Assembly (NCBI GenBank): GCA_018713285.1
Contig: DVFK01000040.1
Location: 1 to 40,634 of the forward strand
DNA length: 40,634 nt
Direction: 5' to 3'
Source of the DNA: Candidatus Faecousia excrementigallinarum
GTDB taxonomy: Bacteria; Bacillota; Clostridia; Oscillospirales; Oscillospiraceae
Part shown: positions 1-7,204 of the stretch, piece by piece
How positions within the stretch are numbered: the first letter of the stretch is position 1
Layout of the letters: each line of letters opens with the position of its first letter
The notes under the pieces: generated by a model
Database searches by the model: none
Told to the model about the DNA's origin: nothing
The model's input: only the letters and a program-made list of their open reading frames with translations
Translations under genes and position numbers: made by a program

Positions 1-69
1 TTCGTAGAAAGACAACCACCCGCTATGCGGGTGAGGCGGAAAAAGTTCTACTTATGGATGGAAATAAAA

Positions 70-130
70 AACCTCCGATGATAGAGTAATAGCAGGTTCG
101 CCAACCGCTAAAACAAGATCAAAGGAGGTT
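70..130 (+). promoter_or_regulatory. tnpA leader that can mask its own ribosome binding site
   Basis: Bases 70-76 (AACCTCC) are perfectly complementary to the Shine-Dalgarno region at 124-130 (GGAGGTT). Between them a small hairpin forms (95-98 with 103-106). The folded leader would hide the ribosome site of tnpA, which starts at 137. Translational repression by leader structure is known for IS200; its presence here is inferred from complementarity alone. Confidence 0.6.
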
Positions 131-136
131 ATCCAA

Positions 137-607
137 ATGGACAGCAATAGTTTAGCACATACCAAATGGAATTGCAAATACCACATCGTATTTACCCCGA
201 AATATAGGAGACAGATTATATATAAGCAGATATCAGCGGATATCGGGCAGATTATAAGAATGCTGTGCGCACGAAAAGGGATAACAATTATCGAGGCGGC
301 AGCGATGCCGGATCACATTCATCTATATGTATCGATACCACCGAAGTATAGTGTAGCAGAAGTGATGGGGTATATAAAAGGCAAGAGTAGCCTGATGATA
401 TTCGACCGTCACGCGAATCTAAAGTACAGGTACGGAAATCGGCACTTCTGGTGCAGAGGGTACTATGTAGATACGGTGGGAAGAAATGAGAAAACGATAA
501 AGGAATATGTGAAGAATCAGCTACAGGAAGATATAGCAACCGACCAGATAAGCCTCAAGGAGTTCACAGACCCGTTTACGGGTGAGCCGGTAAGCAAGGG
601 CAAGTAA
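137..607 (+). CDS. tnpA: IS200/IS605-family Y1 transposase TnpA
   Basis: A 156-residue HUH-type single-strand transposase, which cuts and joins element ends as ssDNA through a 5'-phosphotyrosine. The sequence shows the family N-terminus (HTKWNCKYHIVFTPKYRR), the metal-binding HUH motif as His-Ile-His in MPDHIHLYV, and the C-terminal helix with the catalytic Tyr (KEYVKNQ). Length is normal for an intact IS200 TnpA, with no frameshift. A strong ribosome site (aaaggagg) lies upstream but can be masked by the leader. No TnpB/IscB-type gene accompanies it. Confidence 0.93.
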   Translation: MDSNSLAHTKWNCKYHIVFTPKYRRQIIYKQISADIGQIIRMLCARKGITIIEAAAMPDHIHLYVSIPPKYSVAEVMGYIKGKSSLMIFDRHANLKYRYGNRHFWCRGYYVDTVGRNEKTIKEYVKNQLQEDIATDQISLKEFTDPFTGEPVSKGK

Positions 608-812
608 AAGGCCGCCCCCGGCAGGGGGCAGCCAGTAAACAAATTGCGGTTGGCGAATCTTTCGTGCGCCTTAAGGCGTGGCTGTATTAGGCCCTTATAG
701 GGCCTGTGCAAGCCACCGGCTAAGCCGGTGGTCTTGACTTCTATCTGATTTAACATAGATGTTTTCCACCAATTCCACCTTCGGAGAGCACATTCTCCAG
801 AAAACGCACCCG

Positions 813-1080
813 CCCATAGCTCCCGACCGGAGGGAGCTGTCACCGCAGGTGACTGAGGGAGCCAGCGGGCGGTGCAGTTCCGGTTTGCTTTGGGGGTGGT
901 ACTTGCTGGTGGTTGTCGAAACCCTACGCCGATTTTACCAGGTGGTTGCCTCCCATGGGCATAGGAAATGAGATAGCTTTGGGGAGGTACCATCTCCGGC
1001 AGTCCAATAGGCTTTGCGCCCGCTGGCTCCCTCCGTCTTGGGGCGCAGCCCCAAGCCACCTCCCTCCCGGAGGGAGGTAT
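813..1080 (+). repeat. Dispersed repeat R1, copy A (MITE-like, hairpin-ended)
   Basis: This fills most of the gene-free stretch between the IS and the transketolase genes. The left end has the hairpin module (agctccc...gggagct, then GTCACC-GCA-GGTGAC at 839-853, then tgagggagccagcggg). The right end has the same module inverted, with a different inner stem (CTTGGGGC-GCA-GCCCCAAG, 1037-1055). The roughly 170-base middle is shared with copies at 12107-12377 and, reversed, 18770-19037. It has no convincing gene and looks like a non-autonomous element with long inverted ends. Confidence 0.8.
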
Positions 1081-1137
1081 TTGCGGAGGCCTTCTGCAAG
1101 GTAGTGCCACCCAGAAGATTCAGAGGATAGAAAACAA

Positions 1138-1173
1138 GGGCCTGTTGCAAAACAGATGTTTTGCAACAGGCCC
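1138..1173 (-). terminator. Terminator of the transketolase pair
   Basis: A perfect 16-base-pair hairpin (1138-1153 with 1158-1173, four-base loop) lies 15 bases past the transketolase stop. On the minus strand it is followed by a T-rich run. Its core GTTGCAAAA recurs in the terminator at 19048-19091. Confidence 0.8.
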
Positions 1174-1188
1174 CTTTGCGTATGGAAT

Positions 1189-2130
1189 TTACTTGCCGCA
1201 GAAGGCCTTGGCCACGTCCACAATGTGGGGAGCGGTGAGACCGAACTGCTCCAGCAGGGCGGCGGCGGGGCCGGAGTGACCGAACTCGTCGTTGACGCCG
1301 ATGCGCTTTACCGGGGTGGGGTGCTTCTCGGACAGGAGGCTGCAAACCGCCTCGCCCAGACCGCCAATGACGGAGTGCTCCTCGCAGGTAATCACTCTGC
1401 CGCACTTCTTGGCAGCTTCCAGCACCAGGTCGTTGTCCAGAGGCTTGATGGTAGCCATGTTGATGACCATGGCGTGGATACCCTCAGCTTCCAGAGCCTC
1501 GGCAGCCTGAATAGCCTCGTAAACCAGCAGGCCGTTGGCGATGATGGCAACGTCGCTGCCGTCTTTCAGCACCTCGCCCTTGCCAATCTGGAACTGGTAG
1601 TCCTCGCTGTGGAACACAGGCACAGCCAGACGGCCGAACCGCAGGTACACAGGGCCTTCCATCTCGTAGGCAGCCCGGACAGCGGCCTTGGCTTCCACGT
1701 CGTCTGCGGGGCAGATGACGGTCATGCCGGGGATGGAGCGCATGAGGGCAAAGTCCTCACAGCACTGGTGGCTGGCACCGTCCTCGCCCACGGAGATGCC
1801 GCCGTGGGTAGCGCCGATTTTTACGTTCAGGTGGGGATAGCCGATGGAGTTGCGCACCTGCTCAAAAGCACGGCCGGCGGCAAACATGGCAAAGCTGGAG
1901 GCGAAAGGCACCAGGCCGGTGGTGGACATACCGGCGGCGGCGCAGATCATGTTGGCCTCGGCGATGCCGAAGTCAAAGTGCCGCTCCGGGAATGCCTTCT
2001 GGAAGGTGCCGGTCTTGGTAGCGCCTGCCAGGTCGGCATCCAGCACCACCAGGTCGGGATGCTCTGCACCCAGCTCTTTCAGAGCGTTGCCGTAGCTGTC
2101 CCGGGTTGCAATCTTTTTCAGTTCTGCCAT
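1189..2130 (-). CDS. Transketolase, C-terminal subunit (split transketolase)
   Basis: A 313-residue protein carrying the pyrimidine-binding and C-terminal domains of transketolase. It contains FGIAEANM, with the Glu that activates thiamine diphosphate, near residues 53-60, and a C-terminal transketolase domain from about residue 185. With the adjoining N-terminal subunit it would make a two-chain enzyme of the non-oxidative pentose phosphate pathway, moving two-carbon ketol units between sugar phosphates. It starts one base after the N-terminal subunit stops, so the two are probably translationally coupled. Split transketolases are common in Clostridia and archaea. A DXS-type function is less likely from the pairing. 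Confidence 0.93.
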   Translation of the reverse strand: MAELKKIATRDSYGNALKELGAEHPDLVVLDADLAGATKTGTFQKAFPERHFDFGIAEANMICAAAGMSTTGLVPFASSFAMFAAGRAFEQVRNSIGYPHLNVKIGATHGGISVGEDGASHQCCEDFALMRSIPGMTVICPADDVEAKAAVRAAYEMEGPVYLRFGRLAVPVFHSEDYQFQIGKGEVLKDGSDVAIIANGLLVYEAIQAAEALEAEGIHAMVINMATIKPLDNDLVLEAAKKCGRVITCEEHSVIGGLGEAVCSLLSEKHPTPVKRIGVNDEFGHSGPAAALLEQFGLTAPHIVDVAKAFCGK

Positions 2131-2131
2131 T

Positions 2132-2977
2132 TTACTTTCCCTCCACTTCTGCCATCAGGGCTTTCAGTTCGTCCATAGCCTGGGCGTACTCGGCATCGTT
2201 GGGAGCCTTGCCGTGCCAGCCGGCGTTGTTCTCCATGAAGGACACGCCCTTGCCCTTGGTGGTGGACATGACAATGGCGGTGGGAGCGCCCTTGACCTGC
2301 TTGGCCTTCTGGAAAGCAGCTTCCAGAGCCTCGAAGTCGTGGCCGTCCACAGCCTCTACGTGGAAACCGAAGGCCTCCAGCTTGTCCACAATGGGATAGG
2401 GGCTCATGACCTTGGCAATGTCGCCGTCAATCTGCAGGCCGTTGTTGTCCACGATGACGCACAGGTTGTCCAGCTTGTAGTGGCTGGCAGCCATGCAGGC
2501 CTCCCAGACCTGGCCCTCCTGAATCTCGCCGTCACCCAGCAGGGTGTAGACCCGGTAGGACTTGCCCTGGTACTTGGCACCCAGCGCCATGCCCACAGCC
2601 ACGGAAACGCCCTGGCCCAGAGAGCCGGTGGACATATCCACGCCGGGAACGGTGTTCATGTTGGGGTGACCCTGGAGATAGCTGTCGATGTGCCGCAGGG
2701 TGGGCAGATCCTCCACGGGGAAGAAGCCCCGGTGGGCAAGGGCAGCATACAGGCCGGGGGCAGTGTGGCCCTTGGAGAGCACGAACCGGTCCCGCTCCTC
2801 CCACTTGGGATTCTGGGGGTCGATGTTCATTTCCTTGAAATACAGATAAGTAAACACATCCGCTGCGGACAGGCTGCCGCCGGGATGGCCTGCCTTGGCA
2901 CCGTGGGTGGCTTCAATTACACCCATACGCACCTTACAGGCTTCCATCTGCAACTGTTTCTTTTCGCTGGAAGTCAT
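2132..2977 (-). CDS. Transketolase, N-terminal subunit (split transketolase)
   Basis: A 281-residue protein with the thiamine-diphosphate-binding domain. Features seen are HGAKAGHPGGSLSAADV near residue 25, the SKGH box, GSLGQG, and the cofactor and Mg2+ motif from GDGEIQEGQ to VIVDNNGLQ (about residues 148-182). The start follows a strong AAGGAGG site, and a good promoter lies upstream at 3026-3054. It heads a two-gene operon with the C-terminal subunit and would supply pentose phosphate pathway flux, useful for the arabinose released by the nearby glycosidases. That metabolic link is inference. Confidence 0.94.
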   Translation of the reverse strand: MTSSEKKQLQMEACKVRMGVIEATHGAKAGHPGGSLSAADVFTYLYFKEMNIDPQNPKWEERDRFVLSKGHTAPGLYAALAHRGFFPVEDLPTLRHIDSYLQGHPNMNTVPGVDMSTGSLGQGVSVAVGMALGAKYQGKSYRVYTLLGDGEIQEGQVWEACMAASHYKLDNLCVIVDNNGLQIDGDIAKVMSPYPIVDKLEAFGFHVEAVDGHDFEALEAAFQKAKQVKGAPTAIVMSTTKGKGVSFMENNAGWHGKAPNDAEYAQAMDELKALMAEVEGK

Positions 2978-3025
2978 GGTATTCCTCCTTGTTTCATTTT
3001 CCCGATTCCGGGCTTTATCTTGTAT

Positions 3026-3054
3026 ATTTTATCACGAACTACCTTCTCCTGCAA
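3026..3054 (-). promoter_or_regulatory. Promoter of the transketolase operon
   Basis: On the minus strand: -35 TTGCAG (3049-3054), 17-base spacer, -10 TAAAAT (3026-3031), about 50 bases before the transketolase N-subunit start. Sigma-A type. Confidence 0.7.
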
Positions 3055-3061
3055 GAGTTTT

Positions 3062-3937
3062 TCACGGCTCCTGCAGCACCTTTGTAAGATAGTTAAGAAC
3101 CCGTTTTTTGTCGGCAGACCACAGTGGTGCTACCAAATCTTTCTTGGCTCCGTCCCCGGTGATGCGATGCACCACCACCTCCGGTGGAAGCACCCTGAGG
3201 CACTTTTTAAGGACCCGGGCATAGTCCTCCAAAGTCAGGCAGGCGAATTTCCCTGCCTGAAAATCCCGCTCTAAATCCGTGCCGGAGAGCACATGCAGCA
3301 GGTGAAACTTCACCCCCTGGGTTCCGGCTGCCACCGCCGCCTGGGTGGAGGCCACCATCTGTTCCTCCGACTCCCCGGGAAGCCCCAGAATGATGTGGGT
3401 CACCACTGGGATGCCCAGGGCTTTCAGGTCTTTTACTGCCTGAACATACACGGCATTTTCGTAGCCCCGCCGGATGTAGCGGATGGATGCTTCGTGGATG
3501 GTCTGCAAGCCCAGCTCCACCAGCACCGGCTTTTTCCGGTTCAGCTCTTCCAGAAGGGAGAGCACCTCCGGGGGCAGACAGTCTGGCCGGGTGGCGACGG
3601 ACAGCCCCACCACCTCCTCCGGCTCCAGAGCCTCCGTAAACACCTGGCGAAGCCGACCTACCGGGGCGTAGGTATTGGTAAAGGCCTGAAAGTAGGCCAT
3701 GTACTTGCCGCCTTTGCACTTTTCCGCCACCCGGGCTTTGGCGGAGACCAGCTGCTCCGGGATGGGAAGGCAGCTTTCCGGGGCAAAGTCTCCGCTGCCC
3801 CGGGCGGAGCAGAAGATACACCCCCGGGTTCCCAGAGTGCCGTCCCGGTTGGGGCAGGTAAAGCCCCCATCCAGGGACAGCTTATACACCTTGCAGCCGA
3901 AAACCTCCCGGCAGTATGTATTGAAGCTCTTATACAT
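3062..3937 (-). CDS. Radical SAM protein, TIGR01212/YhcC family
   Basis: A 291-residue radical SAM protein. The 4Fe-4S cysteines are C28, C40 and C43, in the spacing CPNRDGTLGTRGCIFC typical of the YhcC group, which differs from the classic CxxxCxxC. Further family marks are GLQTIHEASIRYIRRGY and THIILGLPGES. The family is widespread and its substrate is not firmly established. Its ATG overlaps the stop of the upstream histidine phosphatase gene by 8 bases with no clear ribosome site of its own, so translation is probably coupled. The 3' end lies close to the transketolase promoter. Confidence 0.88.
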   Translation of the reverse strand: MYKSFNTYCREVFGCKVYKLSLDGGFTCPNRDGTLGTRGCIFCSARGSGDFAPESCLPIPEQLVSAKARVAEKCKGGKYMAYFQAFTNTYAPVGRLRQVFTEALEPEEVVGLSVATRPDCLPPEVLSLLEELNRKKPVLVELGLQTIHEASIRYIRRGYENAVYVQAVKDLKALGIPVVTHIILGLPGESEEQMVASTQAAVAAGTQGVKFHLLHVLSGTDLERDFQAGKFACLTLEDYARVLKKCLRVLPPEVVVHRITGDGAKKDLVAPLWSADKKRVLNYLTKVLQEP

Positions 3938-4571
3938 TGGCAGGAAACACGGTGCGAAGGTTCTGTAAATGCGCGTCCTGGCTCACCTTTCCCAGCTGCC
4001 ACACTCCGTCCGCATAGAAAAGCTCCGTGACAGAGGCGTTGGACACCCAGGGAATCTCTCCCATCCTGGCAAAGTCCTGGAATTTTGCCCAGCACTCCAT
4101 GGCACGGATGGGGGTGGCGTGGGTGGCAATGGCCAGGGTTTTCCCGGGATTTTCCCGGCAGATTCCGGTAAGGGCTTCCTTTACCCGAAGGCCCATTTCC
4201 ACCACCGACTCTCCCTCCGGGCACTGAGCCTTTCCAATGTCCTGACGCCATACCCCATAGCTCTCGGGGTAATGCTCTGTCAGGTAGTCAAAGGTCTGAC
4301 GCTGCCAGGCTCCGGCGTAAATCTCCCGCAGCCCCTTATCTGTTTCCAGGGGACAGCCCAGGATTTCTGAAAGAATTTTCCCGGTTTCCCCGGCTCTTAT
4401 CAGGTCGCTGGCGTACACCTTGTCCACGGCGTAGTGCCCCCGGAGAAATTCTCCCGTAGCCTTTGCCTGAACTTGCCCCATAGGAAGCAGGGGCACATCC
4501 GCCTGCCCGGCGAAGAACCCTTCCTGATTGGCAAGGCTCAGACCGTGGCGTACCAGCAAAAGTTTTGTCAT
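3930..4571 (-). CDS. Histidine phosphatase family protein (phosphoglycerate-mutase-like)
   Basis: A 213-residue branch-1 histidine phosphatase. The phospho-acceptor is His9 in LLVRHG, with a second conserved His in IATHATPIRAM and the DLIRAGETG segment between them. Substrate cannot be told: relatives include alpha-ribazole phosphatase, small-metabolite phosphatases and mutases, but no cobalamin genes are nearby. The start is set at the second of two in-frame ATGs, because GGAGG is seven bases before it but abuts the first ATG (4577). A symmetric hairpin (4592-4617) separates it from the sugar operon upstream. Confidence 0.86.
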   Translation of the reverse strand: MTKLLLVRHGLSLANQEGFFAGQADVPLLPMGQVQAKATGEFLRGHYAVDKVYASDLIRAGETGKILSEILGCPLETDKGLREIYAGAWQRQTFDYLTEHYPESYGVWRQDIGKAQCPEGESVVEMGLRVKEALTGICRENPGKTLAIATHATPIRAMECWAKFQDFARMGEIPWVSNASVTELFYADGVWQLGKVSQDAHLQNLRTVFPANV

Positions 4572-4591
4572 TTCCATCCCTCCAAAACCGG

Positions 4592-4617
4592 AAAAGCCCA
4601 GCTTCCGCTGGGCTTTT
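4592..4617 (-). terminator. Hairpin after the sugar operon
   Basis: An 11-base-pair perfect hairpin (4592-4602 with 4607-4617) starts two bases after the DUF624 stop. The run after the stem on the minus strand is only TTTT, so it may be leaky and allow readthrough into the phosphatase gene 20 bases on. Confidence 0.6.
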
Positions 4618-4619
4618 GG

Positions 4620-5327
4620 TTACATTCCGGCATTTTCCTCCTGCTGACGAAGATAAGGCTCCACAATCCACTTCTGCATGGGGATATTTCCCAGGCAGCA
4701 CACGATGAACTGCACCAGAGTGGGAACCCCCAGCACCAGAAGCACCAGGGAAATGGGGAAGCCGAAGAGCATAGCCACATCCACGAAGCAGGTAATTCCC
4801 AGGATACCTATTGTATACTTAAGCCCCAGGAAAGTCAATGCACGGCTGTTTTTCAGGATGGCCCAGGCGGGCAAATCCAGGGAGGCGTTCAGGACAAAGG
4901 CGTACTGAAACACCGCCAGTCCTACCAGACCCACCAGCAGCCCCACCCCGGAAAAGAGCATTCCGTAGGGGTTGCCGCCGTTGGTCATACCCAGGCTCAG
5001 CAGGTAGTAGCTGAGGAAAAACACTGGCACAAAGGGGAGGCCGATTTTGAAGGAGCGTCCGAAGCTGCGGCAGAACTCATCCCGGAATTCCAGCCACACC
5101 AGGGTGTACCGGTCGTGAATCAGCTTGATGCACACCCGGTTGAGAGCGGTGAAGGCTGCCGGGATGGTTACCACCGGAATACAGGCCAGAAGAAACACCA
5201 GATTGACAAACATCAGCTGCCAGAAGTAGGTGAGGTACAGGTTCACATACCCCCGGAAGCCCTCCCGGGGTACCTCCCGGTCCTTTTTGGGTGCGGGGTT
5301 GCGGAAATAGGGAAGAAGGTTTGTCAT
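4620..5327 (-). CDS. DUF624 (YesL-like) membrane protein
   Basis: A 235-residue integral membrane protein with about five or six hydrophobic segments. The first (about residues 30-55, LTYFWQLMFVNLVFLLACIP) and the following IPAAFTALNRV are typical of DUF624/YesL proteins. The family is usually encoded beside ABC sugar permeases of plant-polysaccharide systems, as here where it follows the two permeases with a 22-base gap. The molecular role is not established; an accessory function in oligosaccharide uptake is inferred from context. It is the last gene of the operon before the hairpin at 4592-4617. Confidence 0.85.
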   Translation of the reverse strand: MTNLLPYFRNPAPKKDREVPREGFRGYVNLYLTYFWQLMFVNLVFLLACIPVVTIPAAFTALNRVCIKLIHDRYTLVWLEFRDEFCRSFGRSFKIGLPFVPVFFLSYYLLSLGMTNGGNPYGMLFSGVGLLVGLVGLAVFQYAFVLNASLDLPAWAILKNSRALTFLGLKYTIGILGITCFVDVAMLFGFPISLVLLVLGVPTLVQFIVCCLGNIPMQKWIVEPYLRQQEENAGM

Positions 5328-5349
5328 AGCGTTTCTCCTAAGGTAAAAA

Positions 5350-6213
5350 TCAGTTCTTCATGCCGGTCATGACGATGCCTTCCACGAAGTACTTCTGACC
5401 GCACAGGTAGATGACCACGCCGGGTACGAAGGCCATACAGGTAGCCGCCATAATCTTGGCAAAGTCGGATTTCAGGCCGCTTTTCAGCATGGAAATACCG
5501 ATGGCGATGGTGAACTTCTCCGGGCTGTCGATGTAGATGGTCTGCTGGAGCAGGTCGTTCCACATCTGGATGAACAGGAACAGGGCCACCACGATGACCG
5601 CTGCCCGGATGGCGGGCATCAGAATGCTCCACAGCACCCGCATGGGGCCGGCACCGTCGATGGTGGCCGCCTCGTCCAGCTCCCGGGGGATGCTGCTGAT
5701 AAACTGGCGGATGAGGAAGATGTTGAAAGCGCCGCCGCCGCAGAAGTAGGGCAGAATCAGAGGCAGATAGGAGTCGGTCAGGCCGAAAATCCGGGTCCAC
5801 ATCAGGTACAGGGGGATGAGGGTGACCATGCCCGGCAGAAGCATGGAGCCTACGCACAGGGTAAAGAGGAATTTCTTACCCCGGAAGCGGAGCCGGGCAA
5901 AGGCGTAGCCGCAGAGCACAGCAGTCACAGTGCCGCCGAATACGGAGGGCACGATGATGGTGGCGGTGTTCAGCAGATACTGGCCGAAGGGGTAGGCCTC
6001 CAAAGTCTCCACATAGTTGGAGAACAGCCATTTACTGGGGAAGAAGGCCGGGGGGAAGGCGTACAGCTCAGCGTTGGTCATGAGGCTGGAACGGAAAATC
6101 CACCAGATGGGCAGCATGGCGCCGCAGGCAAACAGCACCAGAACCACAAAGCACAGGGTATCCGTAATCCGTTCCCGCCGCTTCCGGCTGGAAAAGAGGC
6201 TATTCTTTTGCAT
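5350..6213 (-). CDS. Carbohydrate ABC transporter permease (MalG-type)
   Basis: A 287-residue inner permease of a CUT1-type sugar importer. It has six predicted membrane segments and the cytoplasmic EAA loop (DEAATIDGAGPMRVLWSIL, about residues 178-196) that contacts the ATPase. It overlaps the upstream permease by one base, the coupled arrangement usual for the pair. No ATPase gene is in this locus, so it probably uses a shared MsiK/UgpC-like ATPase encoded elsewhere. The flanking arabinofuranosidases suggest arabino-oligosaccharide import; this is inference. Confidence 0.93.
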   Translation of the reverse strand: MQKNSLFSSRKRRERITDTLCFVVLVLFACGAMLPIWWIFRSSLMTNAELYAFPPAFFPSKWLFSNYVETLEAYPFGQYLLNTATIIVPSVFGGTVTAVLCGYAFARLRFRGKKFLFTLCVGSMLLPGMVTLIPLYLMWTRIFGLTDSYLPLILPYFCGGGAFNIFLIRQFISSIPRELDEAATIDGAGPMRVLWSILMPAIRAAVIVVALFLFIQMWNDLLQQTIYIDSPEKFTIAIGISMLKSGLKSDFAKIMAATCMAFVPGVVIYLCGQKYFVEGIVMTGMKN

Positions 6214-7124
6214 CAGTCCTCGCCTCCTTCATAGTACACCCAGGTCTTGCTGGTGGAGAACACGATACCGGTAAAGATGGCAATGATGATAAAGAACACG
6301 AAGGAGATGGCGCAGGCATAGCCAATCTGGTTGCTCTTGAAGGCATACCGGTACATGAGGTAAGTAATGAACATGGTCTGCTTGTTGGGGCCGCCCTGGG
6401 TCAGAGCCATGGAGGGGGTCACCACCTGCATATTGGTGATGAGACTCATCAGCAGATTGTAGAAGATGATGGGGGTCATGCTGGGGATGGTCACGTGGCG
6501 GAACCGCTGCCAGGCGTTGGCGCCGTCCATCTCTGCCGCCTCGTGGTAAACCCGGGGCACATTCTGCAGGCCTGCCAGGAAAATGACAATCAGGTTGCCG
6601 CTGAGCCACACCGCCACCAGGGCCAGGGAGGGCAGCACCATCTTGGAGTCATTGAGGAACAGCACGTTTTCCTGCACACCGCAGAGCTTGAGGATGTAGT
6701 TGAACAGGCCGAAGTTGGGCTCGTACAGCCAGGACCAGCCGATATACACGGCAGCCGCCGGCAGCACATAGGGCAAATAGAACAACGCCCGGAAAAAGCC
6801 CCGGGCGGGGACCTTTCGATTCAGAAGCAGGGCAATAATCAGAGAGTAGATCAGGCCGCCAATCACGGAAAGCAGGGAATAAATCACCGTAACCTTGATG
6901 GATACTTTGAAGTAGGGGTCAGTGGTAAACAGACGAACATAGTTTTCAATGCCCGCCCAGGTGGGGGTCGTGGGGCCTCTCCAGTTGAAGAAGCTGATGA
7001 CAAAAACCTCGATGAGGGGAACATAGGTAAGGAAAATCAGGCCGATAAAGGCAGGAATCAGGCACAGATAGGCGGTGCGCTGCTCTTTCCGACCCACTTT
7101 GGAAAGGCGCTGGGTTTTTCGCAT
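6213..7124 (-). CDS. Carbohydrate ABC transporter permease (MalF-type)
   Basis: A 303-residue permease partner of the CUT1 importer. After a basic N-terminus (MRKTQRLSKVGRKEQR) come six membrane segments and the EAA loop HEAAEMDGANAWQRFRHVTIP. An in-frame extension to 7157 was not used, because the site AGAGGTG lies six bases before the ATG at 7124 and residues upstream of it are atypical. It sits 80 bases after the solute-binding protein and overlaps the next permease, so the importer is encoded as one transcript. Confidence 0.93.
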   Translation of the reverse strand: MRKTQRLSKVGRKEQRTAYLCLIPAFIGLIFLTYVPLIEVFVISFFNWRGPTTPTWAGIENYVRLFTTDPYFKVSIKVTVIYSLLSVIGGLIYSLIIALLLNRKVPARGFFRALFYLPYVLPAAAVYIGWSWLYEPNFGLFNYILKLCGVQENVLFLNDSKMVLPSLALVAVWLSGNLIVIFLAGLQNVPRVYHEAAEMDGANAWQRFRHVTIPSMTPIIFYNLLMSLITNMQVVTPSMALTQGGPNKQTMFITYLMYRYAFKSNQIGYACAISFVFFIIIAIFTGIVFSTSKTWVYYEGGED

Positions 7125-7204
7125 ACAAACACCTCTTGTGGGAGGACGCCTGCCCATTTATGGACAGGCGCCCGGGGTTTCTCTTCTTTCAGGGAGCAGG
7201 GGAA

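Larger units (their letters stand above)
1..740 (+). mobile_element. IS200-type insertion sequence (IS200/IS605 family), tnpA only
   Basis: A single-gene element with a Y1 transposase and no tnpB. The ends carry imperfect subterminal hairpins instead of terminal inverted repeats: arms 17-23/27-33 on the left, and 689-694/700-705 and 713-720/724-731 on the right. This is the IS200/IS605 pattern, in which TnpA recognises single-stranded hairpins. A G+C hairpin (614-629) follows the tnpA stop but lacks a T-tract. A 12-base sequence at 97-108 has its exact reverse complement at 646-657, bracketing the gene. The left tip may lie just before the window, and the right boundary near 738 is an estimate. 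Confidence 0.85.

Noticed and set aside
517-1405. Several open frames through R1 copy A
   Set aside because: They run through hairpin repeats, differ in frame between R1 copies, and give low-complexity Pro/Arg/Gly products.
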